A program made the position numbers and the translations under genes. This document shows, one piece after another, positions 1 through 8,208 of a stretch of 33,433 nt of DNA. Below the pieces are notes generated by a model, which ran no database searches, was not told the DNA's origin, and saw nothing but the letters and a program-made list of their open reading frames with translations. The stretch is from Pseudomonas fuscovaginae SE-1 (GTDB lineage Bacteria > Pseudomonadota > Gammaproteobacteria > Pseudomonadales > Pseudomonadaceae): NCBI RefSeq assembly GCF_000364705.1, contig NZ_AQOH01000063.1:1-33433 (forward strand), given 5' to 3'. How positions within the stretch are numbered: the first letter of the stretch is position 1; each line of letters begins with the position of its first letter.

Positions 1-156
1 GGGCAAGCGGTTCAACCGTCGCGGCATGACCAGGGCCCGATCACTGGGCTGCCAGAGTAACAACCCCCAATCCCGCTCGCCGGCACAGACTTCGGCCAAC
101 AGATCCTGTTCGGCGCGCAGGCCGACTTCGACGGTAAGGGCTACAGGCAGGGTCAT
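1..156 (-). CDS. Lipoate-protein ligase A family protein, N-terminal fragment
   Basis: The first 52 codons of a minus-strand gene are present; the rest lies beyond the left edge. The protein begins MTLPVALTVEVGLRAEQDLL and continues with a segment containing LLLWQPSDRALVMPRR. This resembles the start of biotin/lipoate A/B ligase-family proteins I recall from pseudomonads, where an early conserved stretch of this kind precedes the substrate-binding core. That core, with the lysine that marks lipoate ligases, is not in the window, so the reaction (attaching lipoate or octanoate to E2/GcvH domains) is inferred from resemblance. It begins 66 nt beyond the end of trpC and after that operon's terminator, so it probably has its own promoter. 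The Shine-Dalgarno is weak (GGA about 11 nt before ATG). Confidence 0.55.
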   Translation of the reverse strand, partial: MTLPVALTVEVGLRAEQDLLAEVCAGERDWGLLLWQPSDRALVMPRRLNRLP

Positions 157-184
157 GACAAAAGGTCCGTTTAGTCAGGCCATG

Positions 185-206
185 AAAAAGCCGGCAATGC
201 CGGCTT
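185..206 (-). terminator. Intrinsic terminator of the trp operon
   Basis: Reading the minus strand, an 8-bp stem AAGCCGGC/GCCGGCTT with a 3-nt loop starts 16 nt after the trpC stop. It is followed by a run of five T (A185-A189 on the plus strand). It is a compact, GC-rich rho-independent terminator that separates trpC from the lipoate-ligase-like gene. Confidence 0.8.
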
Positions 207-222
207 GTTCGAACAACGGGAG

Positions 223-1062
223 TCAATCGAGGGTGGAACCGGTGATCACCGGCGTCCCGCGCTCGGGAAAGAACAGCCGCTGCAGCTCGTCGCCGGGGTT
301 CTGCGCACGCATGAACGCTTCGCCGACCAGGAACGAGTACACCTGGCTGATTTCCATCAACTCGACATCGGCCCGGTTGAGGATACCGCTCTCGGTGATC
401 ACCAGGCGATCGCGTGGCACCATCGGCAACAGATCGAGAGTGGTTTCCAGGCTGACGTCGAAGGTGTGCAGGTTGCGGTTGTTGATACCGATCAGCGGAG
501 TATCCAGGTGCTTCAGCGCCCGCTCCAGTTCGGCAGCGTCATGGGACTCCACCAGCACATCGAGCCCGACCCCCTTGGCCACCGAGGCCAGCTCGGCCAT
601 CTGCCCGTCTTCCAGCGCGGCGACGATCAGCAGGATGCAGTCGGCGCCCATGGCCCGGGCCTCGACGATCTGGTACGGATCGACCATGAAGTCCTTGCGG
701 ATCACCGGCAACGTGCAGGCCGCGCGGGCCTGCTGCAGGTACAGGTCCGCCCCCTGGAAATAATCGACGTCGGTCAGCACCGACAGGCAAGTGGCGCCGC
801 CCTTCTCGTAGCTGCTGGCGATTTCCGCCGGGATGAAGTGCTCGCGAATCACGCCCTTGCTCGGCGATGCCTTCTTGATTTCGGCAATGACCGCAGGCTG
901 CTTGCGCTTGGCCTGGTCGAGCAGGGCCTGGGCAAAACCGCGAGGAGCATCGGCGGCGCGAGCCAGGTTTTCCAGCTCGGCCAGGCTCAGGCGCGCACTG
1001 CGCTCGGCAACCTCCTCGGCCTTGCGGGCGAGGATCTTCTCCAGAACGGTTGGCACACTCAT
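223..1062 (-). CDS. trpC: Indole-3-glycerol-phosphate synthase
   Basis: TrpC cyclises 1-(2-carboxyphenylamino)-1-deoxyribulose 5-phosphate to indole-3-glycerol phosphate, the fourth step of tryptophan synthesis, in the cytosol. The 279 residues fill a single TIM barrel of normal bacterial length. Recognisable elements are [12 protein letters not shown] with the catalytic lysine and phosphate-binding start, IRKDF, LVESH, GINNRNL and ITESGI, all classic IGPS strand ends. It is monofunctional (no fused TrpF domain), as usual in Pseudomonas. Its ATG overlaps the trpD stop by four bases (ATGA), with GGAGA a few bases upstream, so translation is probably coupled. It is the last gene before the terminator. 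Confidence 0.97.
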   Translation of the reverse strand: MSVPTVLEKILARKAEEVAERSARLSLAELENLARAADAPRGFAQALLDQAKRKQPAVIAEIKKASPSKGVIREHFIPAEIASSYEKGGATCLSVLTDVDYFQGADLYLQQARAACTLPVIRKDFMVDPYQIVEARAMGADCILLIVAALEDGQMAELASVAKGVGLDVLVESHDAAELERALKHLDTPLIGINNRNLHTFDVSLETTLDLLPMVPRDRLVITESGILNRADVELMEISQVYSFLVGEAFMRAQNPGDELQRLFFPERGTPVITGSTLD

Positions 1063-2108
1063 GCTTCATTCTCCTGCTTGAATACTGCGGTGAACGCGCC
1101 CAGCTCCTCGAGTTTTTCCCGGGCCAGCCCGGTGTGCAGCGCATCATGGGCCAGGGCGACGCCTTCCTTGAGGCTGCTGGCGATGTCGGCGGCATACAGC
1201 GCGGCACCGGCATTGAGCACGATCATTTCCGCGGCCTTCTGGCCGTTCTCGGTCTTGCGGCGCCCCAAGGCATCGCGGATCAGTTCCAGCGAAGCCGCCG
1301 GGCTCTCCACCACAAGGCCATACAGACTCTGGCTCTTTATACCCAAGTCTTCGGGCTGAACCCAATATTCGGTTATTGCACCATTTTTCAGTTCAGCGAC
1401 GTAGGTCGCTGCCGCCAGGCTGAATTCGTCCAGGCCATCCTGGGAATGCACCACCAGCACATGCTTGCTGCCCAGGCGATGCAGGACTTCCGCCAGCGGC
1501 CGGCAAAGTGCCTGGGTGAACACGCCCACCACCTGGTGCTTCACGCCGGCCGGATTCGTAAGCGGGCCAAGCATGTTGAACAGCGTGCGCAGGCCGAGGT
1601 CGCGACGCGGACCGGCGGCGTACTTCATTGCGCGGTGGTGGGTCTGGGCGAACATGAAGCCGATGCCGACATTGTCGATGCAGCGGGCGACCTGGACCGG
1701 CGTCAGGTTCAGGTAGACACCGGCCGCCTCCAGCAGGTCGGCACTGCCGCTCTTGCCCGAGACCGCCCGGTTGCCATGCTTGGCAACGGTACCGCCAGCC
1801 GCCGCGACGACGAAAGCCGACGCGGTGGACACGTTGAAGATATTGGCGCCGTCGCCACCGGTGCCAACCACGTCGACCACGCCGTCAAGGCTCTGCAGTT
1901 CGACCTTGTCCGCCAGCTCGCGCATCAAAGACACCGCACCGACGATTTCGTCGATGCTTTCACTCTTCATGCGCATGGCCATCATGAAGGCGCCGATCTG
2001 CGCCTCGGTGCACTGCCCGGTCATGATCTCACGCATGACATCGCGCATTTCTTCGGTGCTCAGATCCAGGTGCCCGACGATACGGCTGAGGGCTGTCTTG
2101 ATATCCAT
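1059..2108 (-). CDS. trpD: Anthranilate phosphoribosyltransferase
   Basis: TrpD transfers phosphoribose from PRPP to anthranilate. The 349-residue protein has the family's alpha-helical N-terminal domain (about residues 1-70). The PRPP-binding glycine loop VGTGGDG is at 81-87, followed by NVST (92-95) and [19 protein letters not shown] (from about 109), which contact diphosphate and anthranilate. Length and motifs are standard. It is not fused to a TrpG amidotransferase domain, unlike the enterobacterial protein. It begins 9 nt after trpG ends and overlaps trpC by 4 nt, so trpG-trpD-trpC form a tight translational unit. Confidence 0.97.
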   Translation of the reverse strand: MDIKTALSRIVGHLDLSTEEMRDVMREIMTGQCTEAQIGAFMMAMRMKSESIDEIVGAVSLMRELADKVELQSLDGVVDVVGTGGDGANIFNVSTASAFVVAAAGGTVAKHGNRAVSGKSGSADLLEAAGVYLNLTPVQVARCIDNVGIGFMFAQTHHRAMKYAAGPRRDLGLRTLFNMLGPLTNPAGVKHQVVGVFTQALCRPLAEVLHRLGSKHVLVVHSQDGLDEFSLAAATYVAELKNGAITEYWVQPEDLGIKSQSLYGLVVESPAASLELIRDALGRRKTENGQKAAEMIVLNAGAALYAADIASSLKEGVALAHDALHTGLAREKLEELGAFTAVFKQENEA

Positions 2109-2117
2109 GAAAACTCC

Positions 2118-2711
2118 TTAGCGCACGCCGCCGGTCTGTTTGAGGAAGTTGGCGAACAACTGGTGACCCTGCTCGGAGAGAATCGACTCGGGATGGAACT
2201 GCACCCCTTCGATGTTCAATGTCTTGTGGCGCAGGCCCATGATCTCGTCGACCGAACCGTCTTCCAGCCGGGTCCAGGCGGTCGGTTCCAGGCAATCGGG
2301 CAGGGTTTCGCGCTTGACGATCAGCGAGTGGTAGCGGGTGACGGTCAACGGCAGGTTCAAGCCTTCGAATACCCCCTTGCCTTCGTGGTACAGCGGGCTG
2401 GTCTTGCCATGCATCACCTGGCGGGCACGCACCACGTCGCCGCCAAAGGCCTGGCCGATGGACTGGTGACCAAGGCACACACCGAGAATCGGCAGCTTGC
2501 CGGCGAAGTGCCGGATCGCCTCCAGGGAAATGCCCGCCTCGGTCGGCGTGCAGGGGCCGGGCGACACCACGATGCGCTCGGGCTCGAGGGCTTCGATTTC
2601 GGCCACGGTCAGTTCGTCGTTACGCACGACCTTGACGTCCGCGCCCAGCTCACCGAGGTATTGCACGACGTTGTAGGTAAACGAGTCGTAGTTATCGATC
2701 ATCAGCAACAT
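2118..2711 (-). CDS. trpG: Anthranilate synthase component II (glutamine amidotransferase)
   Basis: TrpG hydrolyses glutamine and feeds ammonia to TrpE for anthranilate formation. The 197-residue class I amidotransferase has the nucleophile elbow GVCLGHQ with Cys79, the oxyanion segment VVSPGPCTP near 48-56, and the catalytic His173/Glu175 in VQFHPES. I start it at [10 protein letters not shown], the normal family N-terminus. An in-frame ATG 19 codons upstream lies inside trpE and gives a non-homologous extension, whereas the chosen ATG has GAGGAA 9 nt ahead. That SD overlaps the trpE stop (TGAGGAA), so trpE and trpG are adjacent and probably coupled. Some PabA proteins look similar; the trp context decides. 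Confidence 0.96.
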   Translation of the reverse strand: MLLMIDNYDSFTYNVVQYLGELGADVKVVRNDELTVAEIEALEPERIVVSPGPCTPTEAGISLEAIRHFAGKLPILGVCLGHQSIGQAFGGDVVRARQVMHGKTSPLYHEGKGVFEGLNLPLTVTRYHSLIVKRETLPDCLEPTAWTRLEDGSVDEIMGLRHKTLNIEGVQFHPESILSEQGHQLFANFLKQTGGVR

Positions 2712-2724
2712 GACAAAGGGTTCC

Positions 2725-4215
2725 TCAGGCGTCGGACGCGGGGGTTTGTTCAGCAAGGGCGACCGCACGGAACATCGCGCGACGCTTGTTCAGCGTTTCT
2801 TCCCATTCCAGCGCCGGCACCGAGTCGGCGACAATGCCGCCACCGGCCTGCACATGCAGCTCGCCGTCCTTGATCACCGCGGTTCGAATGGCAATCGCGG
2901 TGTCCATGTTGCCGTTCCAGGCGTAGTAGCCGACCGCGCCGCCATAGACGCCGCGCTTGACCGGTTCCAGCTCGTCGATGATTTCCATGGCGCGGATCTT
3001 CGGCGCGCCGGACAACGTGCCCGCCGGCAGGATCGCCCGCAGCGCGTCCATGGAGGTCAGGCCGTTCTTGAGCTGGCCGGTGACGTTGGAAACGATGTGC
3101 ATCACGTTGGAGTAGCGCTCGATCACCATCTTCTCGGTGAGCTTCACCGAACCGATCTCGGAAACCCGGCCGGTATCATTGCGGCCCAGATCGATCAGCA
3201 TCAGGTGCTCGGCGATCTCCTTGTCATCCGACAGCAGATCCTCTTCCAGCGCCCGGTCGGCCTCCTCGGTGGCACCGCGCGGGCGGGTACCGGCAATCGG
3301 CCGCACGGTGATCAGGTTGTCCTCGACCCGCACCAGCACCTCCGGCGAACTGCCGACCACGTGGAAGTCACCGAAGTTGAAGAAGTACATGTACGGCGTC
3401 GGGTTGAAACAGCGCAGCGCCCGGTACAGATCGATCGGCGCGGCCTTGAAGTCGATGGACATGCGCTGCGATGGCACCACCTGCATGCAGTCACCGGCCA
3501 GGATGTATTCCTTGATGGTATCGACCGCCCGCTCGTAGTCACCCTGGGTGAAACTGGAGCGGAACAGCGGATCGGCCGCCGGCGGGCGATCCAGCTCCAG
3601 CCCGCGCCGCGGGGTGATCGGCTGGCGCAGTTGCTCGAGCAACTGTTGCAGGCGCGCCTGGCCCAACTCGTAGGCGTTGTCCTGGGCCGGGTCGGCAAGG
3701 ACGATGGCGTGCATCTTGCCGGCCAGGTTGTCGAATACCACCACCGCATCGGAAACCATCAGCAGGATGTCCGGTACGCCCAACGGATCCGGGTTCGGGC
3801 ACTTGCCCAGGCGTTTCTCCACATAGCGCACACAGTCATAGCCGAAGTAGCCCACCAGGCCACCGTTGAAGCGCGGCAGGCCAGGGATGGTCGGGACGTT
3901 GTAGCGCGCCTTGAATTCCTCGACGAAGGTCAGCGGATCTTCGGCCTCGCAAGCTTCGATCTCGACGCCGTCGTGGCTGACCCGGATCTGGTGCTCATGC
4001 ACCCGCAACACGGTACGGCAGGGCAGGCCGATGATCGAGTAGCGACCCCACTTCTCGCCGCCCTGCACCGATTCGAGCAGGTAGGAGTTGGGTTGGTCGG
4101 CCAGTTTCAGGTAGATCGACAGCGGGGTATCGAAGTCGGCCAGGGTTTCGCAGGCAAGCGGAATGCGGTTGTAGCCGGCAGCGGCCAAACGCAGGAATTC
4201 TTCGCGGGTCATCAT
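2725..4215 (-). CDS. trpE: Anthranilate synthase component I
   Basis: TrpE makes anthranilate from chorismate, the committed step of tryptophan synthesis, with TrpG as partner. Of 496 residues, the N-terminal part carries the LLES element (about 46-49) that forms the tryptophan feedback site. The C-terminal chorismate-binding domain shows [35 protein letters not shown] and GAVGYY. Two adjacent ATG codons could start it. The first is at 4215; the second, at 4212, has the better spacing to the GAGG at 4219-4222 (6 nt rather than 3). The gene follows gph by 68 nt, which hold a candidate attenuator, so both feedback inhibition and transcription attenuation are plausible controls. Confidence 0.97.
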   Translation of the reverse strand: MMTREEFLRLAAAGYNRIPLACETLADFDTPLSIYLKLADQPNSYLLESVQGGEKWGRYSIIGLPCRTVLRVHEHQIRVSHDGVEIEACEAEDPLTFVEEFKARYNVPTIPGLPRFNGGLVGYFGYDCVRYVEKRLGKCPNPDPLGVPDILLMVSDAVVVFDNLAGKMHAIVLADPAQDNAYELGQARLQQLLEQLRQPITPRRGLELDRPPAADPLFRSSFTQGDYERAVDTIKEYILAGDCMQVVPSQRMSIDFKAAPIDLYRALRCFNPTPYMYFFNFGDFHVVGSSPEVLVRVEDNLITVRPIAGTRPRGATEEADRALEEDLLSDDKEIAEHLMLIDLGRNDTGRVSEIGSVKLTEKMVIERYSNVMHIVSNVTGQLKNGLTSMDALRAILPAGTLSGAPKIRAMEIIDELEPVKRGVYGGAVGYYAWNGNMDTAIAIRTAVIKDGELHVQAGGGIVADSVPALEWEETLNKRRAMFRAVALAEQTPASDA

Positions 4216-4248
4216 GTGCCTCGTGGCTTGAGGTTCAAACGGTCAGGT

Positions 4249-4273
4249 ATGCAAACGCGCCGCGCGGAGCGGC
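4249..4273 (-). promoter_or_regulatory. Candidate trpE attenuator hairpin
   Basis: On the minus strand just after the Trp-rich codons, GCCGC (4273-4269) can pair with GCGGC (4263-4259) across a 5-nt loop, followed by GCGTTTGCAT. The competing element is GGCGCG (4261-4256), which shares three bases with that 3' arm and can pair with CGCGCC (4292-4287) at the end of the leader coding sequence. Ribosome stalling at the TGG codons would free CGCGCC and break the terminator-like hairpin; completion of translation would cover it. The T-run is short, so the terminator is weak by sequence. Confidence 0.4.
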
Positions 4274-4283
4274 CAGATAAATG

Positions 4284-4328
4284 TCAGGCGCGCCAACGCC
4301 AACGGGCCAGGGCCTTGATGACTTTCAT
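4284..4328 (-). CDS. trpL: Candidate trp leader peptide nested in the end of gph
   Basis: The last 14 codons of gph read [14 protein letters not shown], from an internal ATG in the gph frame to the gph stop. Two Trp codons separated by one codon, and a third Trp just before the ATG, are the composition of a Trp-sensing leader. I see no convincing Shine-Dalgarno before this ATG. It may therefore not be a separate peptide at all: ribosomes finishing gph would pass the same Trp codons. Attenuation of trpE is reported in Pseudomonas, as I recall; the coding overlap with gph is what the sequence shows, and the sensing role is inferred. Confidence 0.5.
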   Translation of the reverse strand: MKVIKALARWRWRA

Positions 4329-5102
4329 CCAGAGTTTGCGAGTGACCACCACGATGGCGTTTCCAGGAGGGGATTGAGTACAGTCCGCCGACATTAGCTC
4401 AGCGCCGCCCTCCAGGCAACCGGGAATCAGCGCGCGCAGGTCGTCGATGACCAGCGCCGGCTGCTCCTCGGCGATCGGCCGGCCATGGTTGTAGCCATAG
4501 CTGAGGGCCACGCAGGCGACTCCGGCGGCACGGGCGGCCTGCACATCGCTGCGCGAATCGCCTACGAACAGGCTCTGCGAAGCCGGGATACCGGCCATTT
4601 TCATGACATGGAACAGCGCGGCCGGATCGGGTTTGCGCTGCGGCAGCGTGTCGCCTCCGATGATCCAGCGAAAGAACCGCCCCAGCTTCATCTCGTCGAG
4701 CAGGGGCGCGACGAAACGTTCGGGCTTGTTGGTGATCAGGGCCATTTCCACGCCCTGCTTCTGCATCCAGCCCAGGGTTTCCCGTACACCGGGGTAGACC
4801 GTGGTCCGGTCATGGCCGCCGTCATAGGCTTCCATGAACAGCTCCAGAGCCTGCTCGGCGTCGCTTTCGCTCACCGCCGAGTGATCGAGGCCGCCAGCCA
4901 GCGCCCGGCGTACCAGCACCGGGGCGCCATTGCCGACCCATTCGCGCACCGCCCCCAGACCGGCAGCGGGCCGTCCCAGAGCGAGCAGCATCTTGTCGAC
5001 CGCGGCAGCCAGGTCCGGCACCGAGTCGACCAGCGTACCATCCAGATCGAACATCACCAGCTTGGGCAGCCGCCCCGCAAAGAGCTGCTCGAAGGCGCTC
5101 AT
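4284..5102 (-). CDS. gph: Phosphoglycolate phosphatase (HAD family)
   Basis: Gph dephosphorylates 2-phosphoglycolate, which arises from repair of oxidised DNA ends. It is a haloacid-dehalogenase-superfamily enzyme of 272 residues. Motif [10 protein letters not shown] is at 19-27, with the nucleophilic Asp first; the helical cap comes next, then motif II ALITNKP, the lysine in QRKPDP, and the motif III/IV segment [16 protein letters not shown]. The start overlaps the rpe stop by 4 nt (ATGA). The last roughly 25 residues (after the HAD fold) are basic and Trp-rich, with W-M-K then R-W-R-W-R. They look dictated by the trpE leader that they overlap rather than by phosphatase function. rpe-gph-trpE clustering occurs in many Proteobacteria. 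Confidence 0.93.
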   Translation of the reverse strand: MSAFEQLFAGRLPKLVMFDLDGTLVDSVPDLAAAVDKMLLALGRPAAGLGAVREWVGNGAPVLVRRALAGGLDHSAVSESDAEQALELFMEAYDGGHDRTTVYPGVRETLGWMQKQGVEMALITNKPERFVAPLLDEMKLGRFFRWIIGGDTLPQRKPDPAALFHVMKMAGIPASQSLFVGDSRSDVQAARAAGVACVALSYGYNHGRPIAEEQPALVIDDLRALIPGCLEGGAELMSADCTQSPPGNAIVVVTRKLWMKVIKALARWRWRA

Positions 5103-5773
5103 GATCGAGCCAGCGCCAGCTCGGCGCGCATCTTCTCGATGACGTCGCGGTAGTCCGGAGCGTTGAAGATCGCCGAACCGGCGACGAAGGTGTCGGCCCC
5201 GGCGGCGGCGATTTCGCGAATGTTGTTCACGTTCACCCCACCGTCGATTTCCAGGCGGATATCCCGACCGGAGGCATCGATCAGCGCGCGCGCCTCACGC
5301 AGCTTGTCGAGGGTACCGGGAATGAATTTCTGCCCGCCAAAACCGGGGTTGACGCTCATCAGCAGGACCATGTCGACCTTGTCCATCACATACTTGAGCA
5401 CATCCAGCGGCGTGGCCGGGTTGAACACCAGGCCGGCCTTGCAGCCGCCATCGCGGATCAGTTGCAGGGAGCGGTCGACGTGCAGGGTGGCTTCGGGATG
5501 GAAGGTGATATAGGTCGCACCGGCCTCGATGAAGTCGCCGATGATGCGATCCACCGGACTGACCATCAGGTGCGCGTCGATCGGCGCGGTAATACCGTAC
5601 TTGCGCAACGCCGCGCAGACCATCGGGCCGATGGTCAGGTTGGGGACGTAGTGGTTGTCCATGACATCGAAGTGCACGATGTCGGCGCCGGCGGCAAGAA
5701 CGTTGTCCACTTCCTCACCCAGGCGGGCGAAATCGGCGGAAAGAATCGACGGAGCAATTGCGAAGGGCTGCAT
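5099..5773 (-). CDS. rpe: Ribulose-phosphate 3-epimerase
   Basis: Rpe interconverts ribulose 5-phosphate and xylulose 5-phosphate in the pentose phosphate pathway, a source of the PRPP used by TrpD next door. The 224-residue TIM barrel starts [18 protein letters not shown], the family signature with the substrate serine. It carries the metal ligands in [12 protein letters not shown], the DAHLMV histidine, [10 protein letters not shown] and the catalytic Asp in LEIDGGV. Length is normal. It is the first gene of the rpe-gph-trpEGDC run. The ATG is preceded by an AAGG-type SD and, further out, a strong-looking -10 within an inverted repeat. Confidence 0.96.
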   Translation of the reverse strand: MQPFAIAPSILSADFARLGEEVDNVLAAGADIVHFDVMDNHYVPNLTIGPMVCAALRKYGITAPIDAHLMVSPVDRIIGDFIEAGATYITFHPEATLHVDRSLQLIRDGGCKAGLVFNPATPLDVLKYVMDKVDMVLLMSVNPGFGGQKFIPGTLDKLREARALIDASGRDIRLEIDGGVNVNNIREIAAAGADTFVAGSAIFNAPDYRDVIEKMRAELALARS

Positions 5774-5794
5774 GACGCACCTTTTTGAGCGGAA

Positions 5795-5843
5795 TCACGG
5801 TGGCGCGCATTGTATACCTCATGTTTCGCCCCGCGCACCGTGA
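5795..5843 (-). promoter_or_regulatory. Candidate rpe promoter inside an inverted repeat
   Basis: On the minus strand a TATACAAT -10-like box occupies 5816-5809, about 36 nt before the rpe ATG. No good -35 lies at the right distance. The box sits in the 24-nt spacer of a long dyad: CGCGCACCGTGA at 5832-5843 is the reverse complement of TCACGGTGGCGCG at 5795-5807 apart from one extra G. Start of transcription would fall in the proximal arm, so the dyad reads as a DNA operator overlapping the -35 and +1 regions. The binding protein is unknown. Confidence 0.4.
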
Positions 5844-5916
5844 CCGCGATAATTGGCCGCACATCCAGCAGGCTTACGCCTACGACTTTGGTCGCTTCCG
5901 CAATACTACAGGCCCC

Positions 5917-6027
5917 TGTGGGAGCCGGCTTGCTGGCGATCCGCCGAAGGCGGCCATCCGATACATCAATGGCGTCCGCGCGGCCGCTATCGCCAGCAAG
6001 CGGAGCGCCGCCCGGCCGGCTCCCACA
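5917..6027. repeat. REPIN: inverted pair of REP sequences
   Basis: Two inverted copies of a Pseudomonas REP form this element. The left arm begins TGTGGGAGCCGGCTTGCTGG and runs into CGATCCGCCGAAGGCGG, a small hairpin head. The right arm is its reverse complement, ending CCGGCTCCCACA. The right arm carries a 15-nt insertion (6001-6015) between GCCAGCAAG and CCGGCTCC, absent from the related element at 31872-31968. The element fills most of the 301-nt gap between agtD and rpe, where no gene or clear terminator is seen; as a folded RNA it may end or stabilise the agt transcript. The RAYT transposase that mobilises such elements is not in the window. Confidence 0.85.
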
Positions 6028-6074
6028 TTGACCGCGCCTGGCTCGGAAGGCCGCTTGCCCGCGAATAGCCGCCT

Positions 6075-6899
6075 TCAGGCCTGGGTGGTACGCAGCTTCT
6101 CGCTACGCCCACGCAGCCATTCCAGGGTCAGCAGCAGGATCACCGAGAAGGCGATCAGCAAGGTCGCGGCGGCGGCGATGGTCGGGCTGAGGTTTTCACG
6201 GATGCCGCTGAACATCTGCCGTGGCAATGTCGCCTGCTCCGGGCCGGCGAGGAACAGCGTCACCACCACTTCGTCGAACGAGGTGGCAAAGGCGAACAGC
6301 GCCCCGGAAATCACTCCCGGCGCGATCAGCGGCAGGGTCACCCGGCGGAACGTCGTCAGGGGCGAGGCCCCCAGGCTGGCCGCGGCACGCACCAGGTTGT
6401 GGTTGAACCCCTGCAGGGTCGCCGAGACGGTGATGATCACGAAGGGCACGCCCAGTACCGCATGCACCACGATCAACGACGAAAAGCTGTTACCCAGCCC
6501 CAACGGCGCAAAGAACAGGTAGCTGGCCACACCGATGATCACCACCGGCACCACCATCGGCGAAATCACCAGGGCCATCACCAGCGGCTTGCCGGGAAAG
6601 TTGCCGCGGGTCAGGCCGATGGCCGCCAGGGTACCGAACACCATCGCCAGCGCCGTCGCCGCCGGGGCGACGATGATGCTGTTCTTCAGGGCGCGCATCC
6701 ACTCGGCGGAGGCGAAGAAATCCTGGTACCAGTGCAGCGAGAAGCCTTGCAGCGGATAGACCAGGAAGCTGCCGGCATTGAACGACAGCGGCACGATCAC
6801 CAGCACCGGCAGGACCAGGAACAACAGGATCAACCCGCACAGGATGCGCAAGCTGTAGAACCACACCCGCTCGACGGGCGACATGTAGGGGCTGAGCAT
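6075..6899 (-). CDS. agtD: ABC transporter permease (PotC-like), AgtD
   Basis: This is the second inner-membrane permease of the importer, 274 residues with about six hydrophobic segments, the first near residues 16-40. The coupling loop that docks on the ATPase is visible as RAAASLGASPLTTFRRVTLPLIAPGV (from about 185), an EAA motif with the expected Gly. It belongs to the BPD_transp_1 / polyamine-type PotC group. Position and order match P. aeruginosa agtD (PA0606), whose system takes up 4-aminobutyrate and 5-aminovalerate; the substrate here is inferred from that synteny. It starts 13 nt after agtC, and AGGAGA lies before the ATG. It is the last gene of the transporter operon. Confidence 0.85.
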   Translation of the reverse strand: MLSPYMSPVERVWFYSLRILCGLILLFLVLPVLVIVPLSFNAGSFLVYPLQGFSLHWYQDFFASAEWMRALKNSIIVAPAATALAMVFGTLAAIGLTRGNFPGKPLVMALVISPMVVPVVIIGVASYLFFAPLGLGNSFSSLIVVHAVLGVPFVIITVSATLQGFNHNLVRAAASLGASPLTTFRRVTLPLIAPGVISGALFAFATSFDEVVVTLFLAGPEQATLPRQMFSGIRENLSPTIAAAATLLIAFSVILLLTLEWLRGRSEKLRTTQA

Positions 6900-6912
6900 T
6901 TCGATTCTCTCC

Positions 6913-8160
6913 TTAACCCAGGCTCAGGCGGCTTGCGCCCACCAGCCGGCTGTAGATCAGGTACAGCACCACGGTCGCCAGCAGCAGCAGGCCGCCCAGC
7001 GCCGTCGCCATGCCCCAGTTGATGCTGGTGTTGGTGTAGAAGGCGACGAAATAACTGACCATCTGATCGTTCGGGCTGCCCAGCAGCGCGGGGGTGATGT
7101 AGTAGCCGATAGCCAGGATGAACACCAGCAGGCAACCGGCGCCGACACCGGCATAGGTCTGCGGGAAGTACACCCGCCAGAAGCTGGCGAACGGGTGGCA
7201 ACCCAGGGAAATCGCCGCGCGCATGTAGGTCGGCGAGATGCCCTTCATCACGCTGTAGATCGGCAGGATCATGAACGGCAGCAGGATGTGCACCATCGAG
7301 ATGTAGACCCCGGTGCGGTTGAACACCAGTTCCAGCGGCTTGTCGATCACCCCCATGGCCATCAGGGCGCTGTTGATCAGGCCGCCCGACTGCAACAACA
7401 CGATCCACGCCGCGACCCGTACCAGGATCGAGGTCCAGAACGGCAGCAGCACCAGGATCATCAACAGGTTGCTCTTGCGCGCCGGCAGGTTCGCCAGCAG
7501 GTAGGCCAGCGGGTAAGCCAGGACCAGGCAGATCGCGGTGATCACCAGGCCCATCCAGAACGTGCGGGCAAAGATATCGAGGTAGATGGCCTGGTCGGGG
7601 GTGGCCGGGGCCAGTTCGCCAAGGTCGTCGATGCGGTGATCGACGGCCGCCAGCAGGTAATAGGGGGTGACACTACTGGTATTGCGCCGGATCGCCTGCC
7701 AGTACGCCGGATCGCCCCAACGTTCATCGAGGGCTTCCAGGGCTTCCTTGTAAGAGGCCGGTTCGGTCTTGAACGGCAGCGAGCGGGCGGTCTTGGTCAG
7801 CAGGCTGCGGTAGCCGGCCAGTTCCATGTTCAGGCGCTTGGACAGGTCGCCCAGGTTCTGGTTCTTGCGGGCCTCCCCCAGTTCTTCACCGAGGGCCTTG
7901 TAAGCCGCCTCGCCAGGCAAGCCTTTGCCATCCCAGGCCGACACGGCCGCCACGGTACGTGGCAGGGCACTGACCACCTCGGGGTTGCCGACGCTCTTGT
8001 AGAGCAGCGCGACGATAGGCACCAGGAACACCAGCAGCAGGAACAGCACCAGCGGCGCGATCAGGGCCTGGGCCTTCCAGCGGTTGACCCGCTCGGCGCG
8101 CGCCAGGCGCTGCTTCAGGGTGGGACTGGTCCCCTCGTTCAGAGGAACGGTGATGGCCAT
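6913..8160 (-). CDS. agtC: ABC transporter permease (PotB-like) with large periplasmic insertion, AgtC
   Basis: This is the first permease subunit, 415 residues against roughly 285-300 for E. coli PotB. A hydrophobic segment at about 33-52 is followed by some 150 mostly hydrophilic residues (about 53-205). The remaining five transmembrane segments and the EAA loop (RAAISLGCHPFASFWRVYFPQ) come after. The insertion should be periplasmic, beside the binding protein. I chose MAITVPLNEG as start: GGAG lies 6 nt upstream, and the longer open frame (another 55 codons) only reads through the REPIN. It is separated from agtB by 211 nt containing that REPIN and from agtD by 13 nt. The assignment rests on synteny with PA0605. 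Confidence 0.85.
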   Translation of the reverse strand: MAITVPLNEGTSPTLKQRLARAERVNRWKAQALIAPLVLFLLLVFLVPIVALLYKSVGNPEVVSALPRTVAAVSAWDGKGLPGEAAYKALGEELGEARKNQNLGDLSKRLNMELAGYRSLLTKTARSLPFKTEPASYKEALEALDERWGDPAYWQAIRRNTSSVTPYYLLAAVDHRIDDLGELAPATPDQAIYLDIFARTFWMGLVITAICLVLAYPLAYLLANLPARKSNLLMILVLLPFWTSILVRVAAWIVLLQSGGLINSALMAMGVIDKPLELVFNRTGVYISMVHILLPFMILPIYSVMKGISPTYMRAAISLGCHPFASFWRVYFPQTYAGVGAGCLLVFILAIGYYITPALLGSPNDQMVSYFVAFYTNTSINWGMATALGGLLLLATVVLYLIYSRLVGASRLSLG

Positions 8161-8208
8161 GACGAACTCCGGAAATCTTTGATCAATCGAGAATGCAGCG
8201 ACACATCG

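Noticed and set aside
1050..2873. Open plus-strand frame of about 600 codons across trpC, trpD and trpG
   Set aside because: It lies antisense to genes with clear family motifs and its translation is His/Gln/Arg/Val-rich noise typical of high-GC opposite frames; no SD or homology seen.
2710..4377. Open plus-strand frame of about 550 codons opposite trpE
   Set aside because: Shadow of trpE in a high-GC genome; composition is dominated by H, Q, R, V with no recognisable domain.
5917..6027. CRISPR-like array
   Set aside because: Only two inverted arms with a non-spacer centre; this is a REPIN, and no direct repeat array occurs anywhere in the window.
5785..6522. Plus-strand frame running from the rpe upstream region through the REPIN into agtD
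   Set aside because: It is open only because the REPIN and the agtD complement are GC-rich; it crosses a repeat and a real gene in antisense.
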